Assembly: GCF_001677335.1 (NCBI RefSeq)
Contig: NZ_LZYB01000009.1
Location: forward strand, 57,519 to 121,518
Origin: Erythrobacter dokdonensis DSW-74
Lineage (GTDB): Bacteria; Pseudomonadota; Alphaproteobacteria; Sphingomonadales; Sphingomonadaceae
DNA length: 64,000 bases
Direction: 5' to 3'
In this document: one piece after another, positions 26,378-36,375 of the stretch
How the letters are laid out: every line of letters starts with the position of its first letter
How positions within the stretch are numbered: position 1 is the first letter of the stretch
The notes under the pieces: generated by a model
What the model was told of the DNA's origin: nothing
The model's input: only the letters and a program-made list of their open reading frames with translations
Database searches by the model: none
Position numbers and translations under genes: made by a program

Positions 26378-27079
26378 ATGACGGCATTCAAGGAAGGCGA
26401 TCCGATCACATTGAACCGGCTCTATGGCCGCAGCCAGGGCAAACCCCTGCGCGCGCGCCAGCAGGGTCTGGTCGACAATCTCCTGCCGCAGATCGCCGTG
26501 CCCGCCGATGGCCCGGTGACCAGCGCCGCCCTGTTCGGCGATGAGCGCCCGCTGCATTTCGAGATCGGCTTTGGCGGGGGCGAGCATCTCGCCTACCGCG
26601 CCGATCTGCTGCCCGATCACGGCTTCATCGGCGCGGAACCCTTCCTCAACGGCGTGGCGCAGGCGCTGACCCATATCGAGGACCAGCGGCTCGGCAATAT
26701 CCGGCTGCATCACGGCGATGCGATCGAGGTGCTGCAACGCGTGCCGGATGGGGCGCTGACGATGCTCTACCTGCTCCACCCCGATCCCTGGCCCAAGGCC
26801 CGCCACGCCAAGCGGCGGATGATGAACGATGGCCCGGTGGAGCTGTTTGCGCAGAAGCTGAAGCCCGGCGGCGAGCTGCGCTTCGGCACCGATCACGCGG
26901 TCTATCTGCGCCACGCCCTGATGGTGATGCAGCGCCACACCGACCTGTTCGAATGGGTGGTGGAGAAGCCGTCAGACTGGCAGCTGCGCCCGTCCGGCTG
27001 GCCCGAGACGCGCTATGAACACAAGGCGCGCACGGTGTACGGGCACGAGGTGTGGTATTTCCGGTTCAGGCGGCGGTGA
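26378..27079 (+). CDS. trmB: tRNA (guanine-46-N7)-methyltransferase
   Basis: SAM-dependent enzyme that makes m7G46 in tRNA. The 233-aa protein has the ALFGDERPLHFEIGFGGGEHL SAM-binding region (key motif EIGFGGGEHL), the family motif LHPDPWPKARHAKRRMMN and GTDHAVYLRH. I start at MTAFKEGDP (26378), the usual sphingomonad N-terminus; the frame opens at 26279, but that would overlap the start of the divergent channel gene. The stop overlaps the GTG of the M50 protease gene. Confidence 0.92.
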   Translation: MTAFKEGDPITLNRLYGRSQGKPLRARQQGLVDNLLPQIAVPADGPVTSAALFGDERPLHFEIGFGGGEHLAYRADLLPDHGFIGAEPFLNGVAQALTHIEDQRLGNIRLHHGDAIEVLQRVPDGALTMLYLLHPDPWPKARHAKRRMMNDGPVELFAQKLKPGGELRFGTDHAVYLRHALMVMQRHTDLFEWVVEKPSDWQLRPSGWPETRYEHKARTVYGHEVWYFRFRRR

Positions 27080-27795
27080 GCTCGCTCGGCGACCGGATCG
27101 TCTATGCGCTCTGGTATCTGGCCAGCGCGGCGCTGTGGGTCACGGCGTCGAAGTATGAGGCTTTTGGCGACAACTGGCTGATCGCCTTTGCAGCGATTGC
27201 GGCGCTGCAATTCGTGATCATCGTCATCCATGAACTCGGCCATGCGCTGGCGGCGTGGCGCAGCGGCGCGCGAGTGGACGCGATTTGCGCGGTGCCCTTC
27301 GTGTGGGACACATCGCGCCGAGCGGTTCGGTTCGAGCCGGAACTGCCGGCGCACGATATCGGCGGGTATGTCAGCTATACCTTCGAAGCGGGCGGATCGA
27401 CCCGCAAGGACATGGCGATTGCCGCCGCCGGGCCGCTTTCCAACTTCGCCTCGGCAGCGGTGGTGGCGGGGCTGGCGGCGCTGCTGTCGGCAAGCGTGCT
27501 GCCCTCAGGCGAACGAGCGGATCCCGATCCGCTGCAGATCTCGGCAGTCGACACCGACGCCCCGCCACGCGCAACCAGACCGGCAATCCGCCTGCCCTCG
27601 GAGGCCGAAATCGAAGCCATGCTGGAGACAGACCGCGCCCGCCGCCGCCGCGAGGCACTGGCCGATTGGGGCGAGGCGCTGAGCGAATTGTTCATCGCCT
27701 TGTCGGTGATCCTCGGTCTGCTCAACCTCGTGCCCCACCGTGGAAGCGACGGGGCCGCGATCCTTGCTGGCTGGCGCGTCTTGCGCGGGCGTTAG
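27076..27795 (+). CDS. M50-type membrane metalloprotease
   Basis: A 239-aa membrane protein with the zinc motif HELGH inside a hydrophobic helix (IVIHELGHALAAW, residues about 47-60). A later segment, LLNLVPHRGSDGA, stands where site-2 proteases have N-x-P-x-x-x-L-D-G. It probably cleaves within or next to membrane spans of other proteins. Acidic and basic residues fill a cytoplasmic or periplasmic loop at about 145-200. The GTG at 27076 overlaps the trmB stop (GTGA); a GTG at 27052 is also possible. It ends tail to tail with the next gene. Confidence 0.8.
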   Translation: MSSLGDRIVYALWYLASAALWVTASKYEAFGDNWLIAFAAIAALQFVIIVIHELGHALAAWRSGARVDAICAVPFVWDTSRRAVRFEPELPAHDIGGYVSYTFEAGGSTRKDMAIAAAGPLSNFASAAVVAGLAALLSASVLPSGERADPDPLQISAVDTDAPPRATRPAIRLPSEAEIEAMLETDRARRRREALADWGEALSELFIALSVILGLLNLVPHRGSDGAAILAGWRVLRGR

Positions 27796-28184
27796 GTTCC
27801 GCGCCGCACCCGCCACCACGGCATCAGCGCAAACACGACCTGTCCCGCCAGTCCGAGGAGCGCGTGCGGTTCCTTTAGCCCCGTCAGCCATTGCGCAGGG
27901 CTCTGTGAAGATAGGAACGTCGCCAGTACCGCTTCTGCAGCGAGCAGCAGCATGAAGGCGAGTGCGCCCATGGCCAGCGCCTCGCCAGGCTGCGCGATCC
28001 CGAGCCGCTGCATCAACCAACCCGCCGCCCACCAGCTTGCCGCCAGCATCACCGGCAGTTCCAGCGCGGTCGCGGGGAGGAGGCCGACCAACGGCACCAG
28101 CCACAGCACCCGCACAGTGCCCAGCATGAACCCCAGCGCGAACACCATCGCCCAATAGGCGAGGCCCGCGCGCAGGAAGATCAC
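27792..28184 (-). CDS. Four-span membrane protein of unknown function
   Basis: A 130-aa hydrophobic protein with four predicted spans (about 5-25, 33-55, 68-90 and 100-122). The first codon is GTG (28184-28182), overlapping the maeB stop as GTGA, so it is translated as the second gene of a maeB operon. I do not recognise the family. Confidence 0.7.
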   Translation of the reverse strand: MIFLRAGLAYWAMVFALGFMLGTVRVLWLVPLVGLLPATALELPVMLAASWWAAGWLMQRLGIAQPGEALAMGALAFMLLLAAEAVLATFLSSQSPAQWLTGLKEPHALLGLAGQVVFALMPWWRVRRGT

Positions 28185-30442
28185 CCCACAACCCCCGCGC
28201 TCGTCAGCACGGCCAGCGTCAGCACATCCGGGGCCAGTGCAGTCATCGGCACGATCTGCACCGGCTTTTCCATCCCGATCAGCATCGGGCCGACGGTCGC
28301 GTTGCTGCCCAGTTCGCGGAGCAGCTTGGCCGAGAGGTTGGCCGATTGCAGCCCCGGCATGATCAGCACATTGGCCGGGCCGGACAGGCGGCTGAAGGGA
28401 TAGAGCGCCATCACCTTGGGGTTGAGCGCGGCATCGGGGGCCATTTCGCCTTCATACTCGAAGCCCGGATCTTCCTTGTCGAGGATCGCCACCGCCTCGC
28501 GGATGCTGGCAAGCCACTGGCCCGAAGGGTTGCCGAAGGTCGAATAGCTGAGGAACGCCACCCGCGGTTCATGGCCCATGCGACGGGCGACGGCGGCGGT
28601 CTCGCGCGCAATATGGGCAAGTTCCGCAGCGCTCGGGCGTTCGTTTATGGTGGTGTCGGCAAGAAAGGTAGTGTGGTGCTTGCCGATCATCATGTGGATG
28701 CCGAAAGGCAGCGCGCCCGGCTTCTTGTCGAGCACCAGATTCACCTCGCGCACGGTCTGGGCGAAGGTGCGGGTCATGCCGGTGATCATGCCCTCGCCGT
28801 GCCCGAGCGCGACCAGCAGCGCGGCAAAGACGTTGCGCTCCTGGTTCACCAGCCGGCGCACATCGCGCATGGTATAGCCGCGCCGCTGGAGCCGCTTGTA
28901 GAGATAATCGACCATCGCGGGCACATGCTCGCTGTCAGCCGAGTTCTGGATCTCGAAGCTGCCCGGATCGCTGACCGAAAGCTGGTGCAGCTTGTCGAGC
29001 ACCGCCTTGGTGCGGCCCACCAGAACGGGCGTGCCATAGCCGAAATCGCGGAACTGGATCGCGGCGCGCAGCACCACTTCCTCTTCCGCCTCGGCGAACA
29101 CCATGCGCTTGGGATTGGCCTTGGCGATTTCATAGACCCCGGTCAGCACCGACGTGGTTGGGTTGAGGCGCGAGCGCAGGGCGACGCGATAGGCCTCGAA
29201 ATCCTCGATCCGCGTGCGGGCGACGCCCGAATCCATCGCCGCCTTGGCGACCGCCGATGACACGACCTCGATCAGACGCGGGTCAAACGGGGCAGGGATG
29301 ATGTAATCGGTGCCGAACTTGTGATTCTTGCCATAGGCGCTTGCCACTTCTTCCGGCACCTGCTGGCGCGCGAGTTCCGCAATCGCTTCGGCAGCGGCGA
29401 CCTTCATTTCCTCGTTGATCGTGGTCGCCTGCACGTCGAGCGCCCCGCGGAAGATGAAGGGGAAGCCCAGCACGTTGTTCACCTGATTGGGGAAATCGCT
29501 ACGTCCGGTGGCGACGATGGCATCGGGACGGACGGCCTTGGCCTCGTCCGGCATGATTTCCGGCACGGGGTTGGCCATGGCGAAGATGATCGGCTTGTCG
29601 GCCATCTTCTTGACCCAATCGGGCTTCAACGCACCCGCCGCCGACAGGCCGAGGAAGATGTCAGCCCCTACCAGCGCCTCTTCGAGGCTCTTCGCCGAAG
29701 TGGCGACCGCGTGGGCGCTCTTCCACTGGTCGACACCCTCGCGGCCCGGGGTAATCGGCCCGGAACGATCGCACATGATCACGTTCTCGTGTGCCACACC
29801 CATCGCCTTGATCAGTGCGGTGCAGGCAATCGCCGCCGCGCCCGCGCCGTTGACCACCACCTTCACATCCTTGATGTCGCGCCCGGTAAGGTGGCAGGCA
29901 TTGAGCAGGCCCGCCGCGGTGATGATCGCGGTGCCGTGCTGGTCGTCGTGCATGATCGGAATTTTCATGCGTTCGCGCAGCGCGGCCTCGATGATGAAGC
30001 ATTCGGGCGCCTTGATGTCTTCGAGATTGATCCCGCCGAAAGTCGGTTCCATCAGCGCGACCGCCTCGATGAACGCCTGCGGATCTTCTGTGGCGAGTTC
30101 GATGTCGATCGAATCCACATCGGCGAAGCGCTTGAACAGAACCGCCTTGCCTTCCATCACCGGCTTGGAAGCCAGCGCACCCAGATTGCCGAGGCCGAGG
30201 ATCGCGGTCCCGTTGGAGATCACCGCCACGAGGTTCGCCTTGGCCGTATAACGCGCGGCGAGCGAGGGATCGGCGGCGATCGCTTCGACCGGCACAGCGA
30301 CGCCAGGCGAATAGGCGAGACTGAGGTCGCGCTGCGAGGTCATCGGCTTGGTGGCGACGATCTCCAGCTTACCCGGACGGATCGTCTCATGATAGAACAG
30401 CGCCTCACGCGCGGTGAACCCGCCCTTGTTCTCTTCGGCCAT
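28181..30442 (-). CDS. maeB: NADP-dependent malic enzyme with phosphotransacetylase-like domain
   Basis: Converts malate to pyruvate and CO2 with NADP, feeding gluconeogenesis and NADPH supply. The 753-aa protein is the MaeB two-domain type. The malic enzyme domain covers about 1-430, with YSPGVAVPVEAI, the NAD(P)-binding VVNGAGAAAIACTAL and the HDDQHGTA motif. A phosphotransacetylase-like C-terminal domain covers about 440-753 and acts as a regulatory acetyl-CoA-sensing part in known members. The start at 30442 (MAEENKGGFTAREAL) is the family start; a longer reading frame to 30811 runs through the divergent mutS region and is rejected. Confidence 0.96.
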   Translation of the reverse strand: MAEENKGGFTAREALFYHETIRPGKLEIVATKPMTSQRDLSLAYSPGVAVPVEAIAADPSLAARYTAKANLVAVISNGTAILGLGNLGALASKPVMEGKAVLFKRFADVDSIDIELATEDPQAFIEAVALMEPTFGGINLEDIKAPECFIIEAALRERMKIPIMHDDQHGTAIITAAGLLNACHLTGRDIKDVKVVVNGAGAAAIACTALIKAMGVAHENVIMCDRSGPITPGREGVDQWKSAHAVATSAKSLEEALVGADIFLGLSAAGALKPDWVKKMADKPIIFAMANPVPEIMPDEAKAVRPDAIVATGRSDFPNQVNNVLGFPFIFRGALDVQATTINEEMKVAAAEAIAELARQQVPEEVASAYGKNHKFGTDYIIPAPFDPRLIEVVSSAVAKAAMDSGVARTRIEDFEAYRVALRSRLNPTTSVLTGVYEIAKANPKRMVFAEAEEEVVLRAAIQFRDFGYGTPVLVGRTKAVLDKLHQLSVSDPGSFEIQNSADSEHVPAMVDYLYKRLQRRGYTMRDVRRLVNQERNVFAALLVALGHGEGMITGMTRTFAQTVREVNLVLDKKPGALPFGIHMMIGKHHTTFLADTTINERPSAAELAHIARETAAVARRMGHEPRVAFLSYSTFGNPSGQWLASIREAVAILDKEDPGFEYEGEMAPDAALNPKVMALYPFSRLSGPANVLIMPGLQSANLSAKLLRELGSNATVGPMLIGMEKPVQIVPMTALAPDVLTLAVLTSAGVVG

Positions 30443-30592
30443 TTTGCCTGAACCCCTTGCCTTTGTCCGGTCGTCCGCCGCTGGTCTTAGCCTTGCCGAA
30501 CGGCGAGGGATAGGCCGGAAATGGCACCGCTTCGGGGGAAAGCCGCAAGTGCTGTCATTCCGAATCGCCGCACATCGGTCTAGTCCGGCAGC

Positions 30593-33235
30593 ATGGCCGC
30601 CTCCGCCGCATCCAAGCCCACGCCGATGATGGCGCAATACCTCGCCCTGCGCGAGGAAGCGGGCGACGCGCTGCTGTTCTATCGCATGGGCGATTTTTTC
30701 GAGCTGTTCTTCGAAGACGCCAAGCAGGCGGCGGCAATTCTCGATATCGCGCTGACCACGCGCGGGGAACACAATGGCGCACCAATCCCGATGTGCGGGG
30801 TGCCGGTGCATTCGGCAGAAAGCTACCTCGCGCGGCTCATCAAGGCGGGCTGCCGGGTGGCGATCGCCGAGCAGGTCGAGACGCCCGATGAGGCCAAGGC
30901 GCGCGCGAAACGCGAAGGCACGCCTTCATCCAAGGTGCTGGTTGGCCGTGCTATCGTGCGCCTGGTGACGGCGGGCACGCTGACCGAGGAAGCCCTGCTA
31001 GAGCCGCGCAGCGCCAATCTGCTGGTGGCTCTGGCGGAGCTGCGCGAAGCGGTGGGGCTTGCCGCTGTGGATGTGTCCACGGGCGCGATGGTGCTGGAAG
31101 AATGCGAGGCCGCACAGCTTGGCGCGGCGCTGGCGCGACTGTCCCCGAGCGAGGTAGTGGTGCCTGAAGATTGGGCGCATGGCCCAGAGGACGCGATTTT
31201 CCGTCCGCGGAGCACCTTCGGCAGTGATGCAGGGGCTGAACGGCTCAAGGCTCTCCACAAGGTAGCAACGCTGGATGCCTTCGGCGCCTTCACCCGCGCC
31301 ATGCTGGCAGCGGCGGGCGGACTTATCTCCTATCTCGACCACGTCGGACGCGGGAGCCTGCCGTTGCTGCTGCCGCCGGTGCTGCGCGAGACCCATAGCA
31401 CGATGGCGATGGACACGGCGACGCGGGCGAGCCTCGAGATACTGGAAAGCACGTCCGGCGGACGGGCAGGAAGCCTGATCGGGGCGGTGGATCGTTGCGT
31501 GACCGGGGCTGGTTCGCGGCTGTTGGCGGAGGATTTGTCGGCGCCGCTGCTCAATGCCATTGCCATCGAGGCGCGCCTTGCCCTGGTGCAGTTCTGGCGC
31601 GACCGCCCGATCGAGCGGACGCAGCTTCGCGATTCCCTGCGCGCCATTCCCGATCTGGGCCGTGCGCTCGGACGGGTAGTGGCGGGACGCGGAAGCCCGC
31701 GTGATCTCGGCCAGCTGCGCGACGGACTCTGCGAGGCGATGCGGCTGCACCATTGGCTCGGCAACGCGCCGGACCGGCCCGTGCTTCTCGATGAGGCGAT
31801 TATCCGGCTGACCGGCCACGGCGCACTGACCGATCTGCTGTCGCGGGCGCTGGTGCCCTCCCCCCCGACCGAGCGCAGCAGCGGCGGATTCATCGCCGAT
31901 GGTTACGACCCCGCACTCGATGAGTTGCGCGCCACATCCGGGGATGCCCGACGGGCGATTGCGGCGATGGAAGCGCGCTACCGCGAGGAGACGGGGATCG
32001 CGACACTCAAGATCCGTCACAACGGCGTGCTCGGCTATTTCATCGAAGTCTCGGCACGCCACGCAGACCGGCTGATGGCACCGGAGAGCGGCTTCACGCA
32101 TCGCCAGACGATGAAGGACGCGGTGCGCTTCAACTCGCTGAGGCTCCACGAGGAAGCCGCCCGCATCGCTGAAGCCGCGGGTCATGCAATCGCCGCCGAG
32201 GAAGCCCATTTCGAGACGCTGGTCGGCGAAGTCGTCGCCGCGCGCGAGGCCATTGCCGCCACCGCCGCAGCGCTCGCCAGGCTGGACGTCGGCGCGGGCA
32301 ATGCCGAACGCGCTGCGGAGGGTGACTGGTGCCGGCCGGATATCTCCGAAGACGGTGGCCTTTCCATCACAGCCGGGCGGCATCCGGTGGTCGAAGCCGC
32401 ACTCGCCAAGGCGGGAGAGCGGTTTGTAGCGAACGATTGCCTGCTGGCAGAAGACAACCGGCTATGGCTGGTCGGCGGGCCCAACATGGGCGGCAAATCG
32501 ACCTTCCTCAGACAGAACGCGCTGATCGTTCTGCTGGCGCAGGCAGGCTGCTTCGTACCGGCAAGTGCCGCGCGCGTTGGCCCTGTCGATCGCCTCTTCA
32601 GCCGGGTAGGGGCGGCGGACAATCTGGCTCGGGGCCGCTCTACCTTCATGGTCGAGATGGTCGAAACCGCCGCCATCCTCGCACAGGCAACGGATCGTAG
32701 CTTCGTGATCCTCGACGAGGTCGGACGCGGCACCTCCACCTATGACGGGCTGGCTCTGGCCTGGGCGGTGGCCGAGGCGGTACATTCGCAGATCCGCTGC
32801 CGGTGCCTCTTCGCGACCCACTATCACGAGCTCGCCCGTCTGGCCGAGACCTGCGACGCGCTTTCGCTCCACCATGTCCGCGCCCGCGAATGGCAAGGCG
32901 ATCTGGTGCTGCTGCACGAGATGGCCGAAGGGCCGGCGGATCGCTCCTACGGGCTGGCAGTGGCGCGGCTTGCCGGGGTTCCGGCCCAGGTGGTCGAACG
33001 CGCAAGGGCAGTGCTCGAAAAGCTCGAGGCGACGCGCGAGGCGACCGGTGGCATAGCTGCCGGTCTCGGTGATCTCCCGCTGTTTGCCGCCCTGCATACC
33101 GAGCCCGCGCCCGCCTCGCCCGAACAGCGGCTTGCCGAAGCCCTGCGCGCCGCAGACCTCGATGCTCTCGCCCCGCGCGAGGCGCTGGATCTGCTCTATG
33201 AATGGAAACGCGCCTTGCCGTCCGCCAAAGGCTGA
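30593..33235 (+). CDS. mutS: DNA mismatch repair protein MutS
   Basis: Recognises mismatches and starts MutL-dependent repair. The 880-aa protein has the mismatch-binding N domain with the Phe-x-Glu wedge in MGDFFELF (near residue 33), the connector, core and clamp domains, and the ATPase domain. Walker A GPNMGGKS is at 629-636, followed by the VILDEVGRGTSTYDG Walker B/signature region and the ATHYHELARL motif. The C-terminal tail is of normal length. The gene is divergent from maeB with 150 bases between. Confidence 0.97.
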   Translation: MAASAASKPTPMMAQYLALREEAGDALLFYRMGDFFELFFEDAKQAAAILDIALTTRGEHNGAPIPMCGVPVHSAESYLARLIKAGCRVAIAEQVETPDEAKARAKREGTPSSKVLVGRAIVRLVTAGTLTEEALLEPRSANLLVALAELREAVGLAAVDVSTGAMVLEECEAAQLGAALARLSPSEVVVPEDWAHGPEDAIFRPRSTFGSDAGAERLKALHKVATLDAFGAFTRAMLAAAGGLISYLDHVGRGSLPLLLPPVLRETHSTMAMDTATRASLEILESTSGGRAGSLIGAVDRCVTGAGSRLLAEDLSAPLLNAIAIEARLALVQFWRDRPIERTQLRDSLRAIPDLGRALGRVVAGRGSPRDLGQLRDGLCEAMRLHHWLGNAPDRPVLLDEAIIRLTGHGALTDLLSRALVPSPPTERSSGGFIADGYDPALDELRATSGDARRAIAAMEARYREETGIATLKIRHNGVLGYFIEVSARHADRLMAPESGFTHRQTMKDAVRFNSLRLHEEAARIAEAAGHAIAAEEAHFETLVGEVVAAREAIAATAAALARLDVGAGNAERAAEGDWCRPDISEDGGLSITAGRHPVVEAALAKAGERFVANDCLLAEDNRLWLVGGPNMGGKSTFLRQNALIVLLAQAGCFVPASAARVGPVDRLFSRVGAADNLARGRSTFMVEMVETAAILAQATDRSFVILDEVGRGTSTYDGLALAWAVAEAVHSQIRCRCLFATHYHELARLAETCDALSLHHVRAREWQGDLVLLHEMAEGPADRSYGLAVARLAGVPAQVVERARAVLEKLEATREATGGIAAGLGDLPLFAALHTEPAPASPEQRLAEALRAADLDALAPREALDLLYEWKRALPSAKG

Positions 33236-33277
33236 CATCTACCAAAGCTTAACCGAAACCGGGCTACTAGTGCGCGC

Positions 33278-33715
33278 ATGTCGACCAACCCGTTTGCCAA
33301 CAGCAAGGCTGCGCTCGTATTCGCCGCGACGACCATCATCGGCGCATTGGTGATCGCCAGCACGCTCGATGGTGAGGAAGCGCTCGACGACAGGCTTGCC
33401 CGCGTCACCGAGGAGCGCGAGGTGGTTACCGAGGATGCACGCGACCTCTCCGAACAGCCCAGCGAGGTGATCGAACCGCTCGATCCGGCCAGCGGCTGGG
33501 GGGGTACGGGCGCGGATGTGTTCGGCGAATATGCTGCCGAAGAAGCGACCGAGGCGGAAGAGGAGGAAGCGCCTCAACCCTGGCAAGCAAGCGGTCAGCA
33601 AGGCCGGTCGGCTGCGAGCAAGGCAAAGATCGGCGGACCGGTAAAAGCGGACTCCCCCGGTATGCTGGTTCCGCGCGACGACGGGTCAGACCAGCAGACG
33701 ATCGAGCCGTATTAG
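33278..33715 (+). CDS. Hypothetical membrane-anchored acidic protein
   Basis: A 145-aa protein with one N-terminal membrane span (about 10-28, ALVFAATTIIGALVIA). A strongly acidic, Glu-rich soluble part follows (residues 30-95), then a Gln/Ser/Pro-rich tail. It lies 42 bases after mutS on the same strand. No family was recognised; the composition suggests an extended, disordered periplasmic domain. Confidence 0.6.
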   Translation: MSTNPFANSKAALVFAATTIIGALVIASTLDGEEALDDRLARVTEEREVVTEDARDLSEQPSEVIEPLDPASGWGGTGADVFGEYAAEEATEAEEEEAPQPWQASGQQGRSAASKAKIGGPVKADSPGMLVPRDDGSDQQTIEPY

Positions 33716-33732
33716 GCCTTGCCCCCGAAAGA

Positions 33733-34602
33733 TCAGCGGGTCGGAACCGGCGCCTCGCCGGTATAGTCGTAGAAACCGCGTCCGGTCTTGCGGCCGAGCC
33801 AGCCAGCCTCGACATACTTCACGAGCAAGGGCGCAGGGCGATACTTGCTGTCGCGGGTGGTCTTGTAGAGCACCTTGATGATGTCGAGGCAGGTGTCGAG
33901 CCCGACGAAATCCGCCAGCTGCAGCGGTCCCATCGGGTGGTTCAGGCCGAGGCGGCAACCCTTGTCGATATCCTCGATCCCGGCGGTCGACTGGCCGAGC
34001 ACGAACACGGCCTCGTTGATCATCGGTAGCAGGATACGGTTGACGACGAAGCCAGGTTCGTCCTGGCTCAGCACGACTTCCTTGCCCAGCCCCCTGGCGA
34101 AGGCGGTCACGCGGTCAGTGGTATCATGAGAGGTCGCAAGGCCGGGGATCACCTCGATCAGGCCCATGACCGGCACCGGATTGAAGAAATGCAGCCCGAT
34201 AAAGCGCGCCGGATCGGGCGAGTGGTTGGCCATGCGGGTGATCGGGATCGAAGAGGTGTTGGATGCCATGATCGCATCGGCTGCCAGCACCTTGCCAGCA
34301 TTGTCGAAGATCGCGTTCTTGATCTCCTCGCGCTCGGTTGCGGCTTCGACGATCAGATCGGCCTCGGCGAAGGGCGAATAATCGGCGACAGGTGTGATAC
34401 GTGCTAGCAGCGCCTCGGCTTCGGCCGCCTCGATCTTGCCGCGGCCCATCAGCTTGACCAGCGCCTTCTCGATATTGGCCTTGCCCGCTTCGGCGCGGGC
34501 GAGATCGACGTCGGTCAGCATGACGTTCATGCCATGGGCGGCGACGGTCTGGGCGATACCGGTTCCCATCTGACCGGCGCCGATGACGGCGATGTTGCGC
34601 AT
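33733..34602 (-). CDS. 3-hydroxybutyryl-CoA dehydrogenase
   Basis: NAD-dependent oxidation of 3-hydroxyacyl-CoA to 3-oxoacyl-CoA, in fatty acid or polyhydroxybutyrate-type metabolism. The 289-aa protein has the Rossmann motif [12 protein letters not shown] (about 6-17), the catalytic His segment [11 protein letters not shown], the catalytic Glu downstream in LIEVIPG and the C-terminal [12 protein letters not shown] dimerisation domain. Length is typical of single-function HbdA/PaaH enzymes. The family start MRNIAVIG at 34602 is used; the frame is open to 34653. The cobalamin adenosyltransferase gene lies 76 bases upstream. Confidence 0.92.
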   Translation of the reverse strand: MRNIAVIGAGQMGTGIAQTVAAHGMNVMLTDVDLARAEAGKANIEKALVKLMGRGKIEAAEAEALLARITPVADYSPFAEADLIVEAATEREEIKNAIFDNAGKVLAADAIMASNTSSIPITRMANHSPDPARFIGLHFFNPVPVMGLIEVIPGLATSHDTTDRVTAFARGLGKEVVLSQDEPGFVVNRILLPMINEAVFVLGQSTAGIEDIDKGCRLGLNHPMGPLQLADFVGLDTCLDIIKVLYKTTRDSKYRPAPLLVKYVEAGWLGRKTGRGFYDYTGEAPVPTR

Positions 34603-34678
34603 GGGCTCATTCCTTCGCAAGTGCAGCAAGAGCGCCGCCCTAGCGGGGAACATGGCCGCTGGCTAGCAGACTAATTGC

Positions 34679-35254
34679 CTAGCGATTGGCGCCCGGCACC
34701 CACTTTACATCGGACCGCCCATCGTCATTCACCACCCGCGCGAGCACGAACAACAAGTCAGACAGGCGGTTGATATAGGCGAGCGCGGACGGATTGACCG
34801 GAACGTCTGCAGCCAGAGCAACCATCGCCCGCTCCGCCGCACGGGTGGTCGCACGGGCGACATGGATGCGGGCCGCCGCCTCGCTCCCGCCAGGCAGGAC
34901 GAAGCTGGTCAGGGGTTTAAGCCGTTCATTGAGCGCATCGATCTGCGCCTCGATCCATTCAGGCTGACCCGAAACAATCCGCAACACCATCTCGGACGGG
35001 GTGAAATCATCGTTCGCGGCCGGGGTGGCAAGGTCCGCACCAAGATCGAACAGATCGTTCTGCACCCGCGTGAGCAGCGCCCGCTGGCCTTCGTCCGACA
35101 GCGCACAGATCGCAAGGCCGATGGCGCTGTTGGCCTCGTCGACCAGCCCCATAGCGGCGATCCGCGCGGAATGCTTCGGACAGCGCGAACCGTCGACAAG
35201 GCCCGTGGTCCCGTCATCCCCGGTGCGGGTGTAGATCCGATTCAGCTTGACCAT
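34679..35254 (-). CDS. ATP:cob(I)alamin adenosyltransferase, PduO type
   Basis: Makes adenosylcobalamin from cob(I)alamin and ATP. The 191-aa protein has the ATP-binding head YTRTGDDGTTGL (8-19), the FVLPGGS motif, the RATTRAAER segment and NRLSDLLFVLAR near the C-terminus, all characteristic of PduO-type enzymes. Adenosylcobalamin would serve methylmalonyl-CoA mutase or ribonucleotide reductase elsewhere in the genome. It is preceded by the HIG1 gene at a 5-base distance. Confidence 0.92.
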   Translation of the reverse strand: MVKLNRIYTRTGDDGTTGLVDGSRCPKHSARIAAMGLVDEANSAIGLAICALSDEGQRALLTRVQNDLFDLGADLATPAANDDFTPSEMVLRIVSGQPEWIEAQIDALNERLKPLTSFVLPGGSEAAARIHVARATTRAAERAMVALAADVPVNPSALAYINRLSDLLFVLARVVNDDGRSDVKWVPGANR

Positions 35255-35259
35255 GGGCC

Positions 35260-35490
35260 TCAGCGCGAAACGGCAAGGAGAATCGCCACTACGACGATCG
35301 CCAGCGCCTGATACTTGATGCGGGCGAACATCGCCTTGTTCTGGGCAAGCTGCATGTCGCTTGCCGTTTCAGCCTCTCCGCTTTCGAGGTCGATACGTGT
35401 GGTCTTGAGAAAGGCGACGATCCCGCGGATCAGCGAAAAGGCGACCAGCCCCATCAGGACGAGCAGCACAGGTACGAGAACATAGTACAT
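35260..35490 (-). CDS. HIG1-domain twin-transmembrane protein
   Basis: A 76-aa protein with two spans (about 4-24 and 58-74) joined by a short polar loop. The segment QNKAMFARIKYQALAI carries the RxxYQ pattern of the HIG1 domain, known from mitochondrial proteins that associate with cytochrome c oxidase. A role in respiratory complex assembly is inferred from the family only. It is first in an operon with the cobalamin adenosyltransferase. Confidence 0.75.
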   Translation of the reverse strand: MYYVLVPVLLVLMGLVAFSLIRGIVAFLKTTRIDLESGEAETASDMQLAQNKAMFARIKYQALAIVVVAILLAVSR

Positions 35491-35514
35491 GACACCACAA
35501 TGGACGCTTGGCGC

Positions 35515-36345
35515 TCAGGTTCCAAGCCGCAAATGCTGCAAGCGCAGTTGTTCGGCGAGCATCTGCCCGTCTTCGCCCGCCCGTCGGCGCTCTACCAAAG
35601 CAGGCGAGCCACGGCGCTTGGCGAGCTTCTGCCCGTTCTCGTCGGTCAGCAGCGCATGATGATGCCAGCGCGGCACGGGCAGGCCCAGCAGCGCCTGCAG
35701 CGTGCGGTGGACATGGCTCGCTGCGAACAGATCGGCGCCGCGCGTCACCAGCGTCACGCCGTCAGCCGCATCATCAAGCGTGGCGGCGAGGTGATAGCTC
35801 GCTGGCAGATCCTTGCGCAACAGCACCACATCCCCAAGGCCGGAAAGGTCAACGGCCTGCGGCCCGGCCAGCGCATCTTCCCACACCAGCGGACCGGTTT
35901 CAGCGAGAGCCTTCGCGGCATCAAGCCGCCATGCAGCCGGGAACGACGGATCGGGCGGGGCGCGCTTGCAGGTGCCGGGGTAGATCAGGCCATCGCTGCC
36001 CGCGATCGCGCCCGCTGCCTCGATTGCCTTGCGGGTGCAGGTGCAAGGATAAATCAGCCCGCGCGCCTTGAGTGCCTCGGCGGCAGCGGCGTAGCTGGCG
36101 AGGCGGGTCGACTGCGCGGGCACTTCGCCCCATTCCAGCCCCAGCCACGCCAGATCACGGCGAAATTCGTCGGCCAGTTCGGGGCGTGAACGGGGGCCGT
36201 CGATGTCCTCGATTCGCAGCAGGAACCGTCCTCCGCCGGCCCTTGCCAGGTCATGGGCGACGATCGCCGACAGCGCGTGGCCGAGGTGGAGCGGCCCGTT
36301 CGGGCTGGGTGCGAAGCGGGTGACGATGGGGGCGCGTGTCGCCAT
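35515..36345 (-). CDS. gluQ: Glutamyl-Q tRNA(Asp) synthetase
   Basis: Attaches glutamate to the queuosine base at position 34 of tRNA-Asp. The 276-aa protein is a truncated glutamyl-tRNA synthetase without the anticodon-binding domain. It has the HLGH form of the HIGH motif (FAPSPNGPLHLGHALSA), the KMSKS equivalent KLAKR, and zinc-binding Cys residues in the CTCTRK and YPGTCKR region. Length is near the family norm. The upstream gap shared with the HNH gene contains inverted DnaA-box-like sequences. Confidence 0.92.
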   Translation of the reverse strand: MATRAPIVTRFAPSPNGPLHLGHALSAIVAHDLARAGGGRFLLRIEDIDGPRSRPELADEFRRDLAWLGLEWGEVPAQSTRLASYAAAAEALKARGLIYPCTCTRKAIEAAGAIAGSDGLIYPGTCKRAPPDPSFPAAWRLDAAKALAETGPLVWEDALAGPQAVDLSGLGDVVLLRKDLPASYHLAATLDDAADGVTLVTRGADLFAASHVHRTLQALLGLPVPRWHHHALLTDENGQKLAKRRGSPALVERRRAGEDGQMLAEQLRLQHLRLGT

Positions 36346-36375
36346 GCCACGCCCATGCCACAGGACATATCCTGA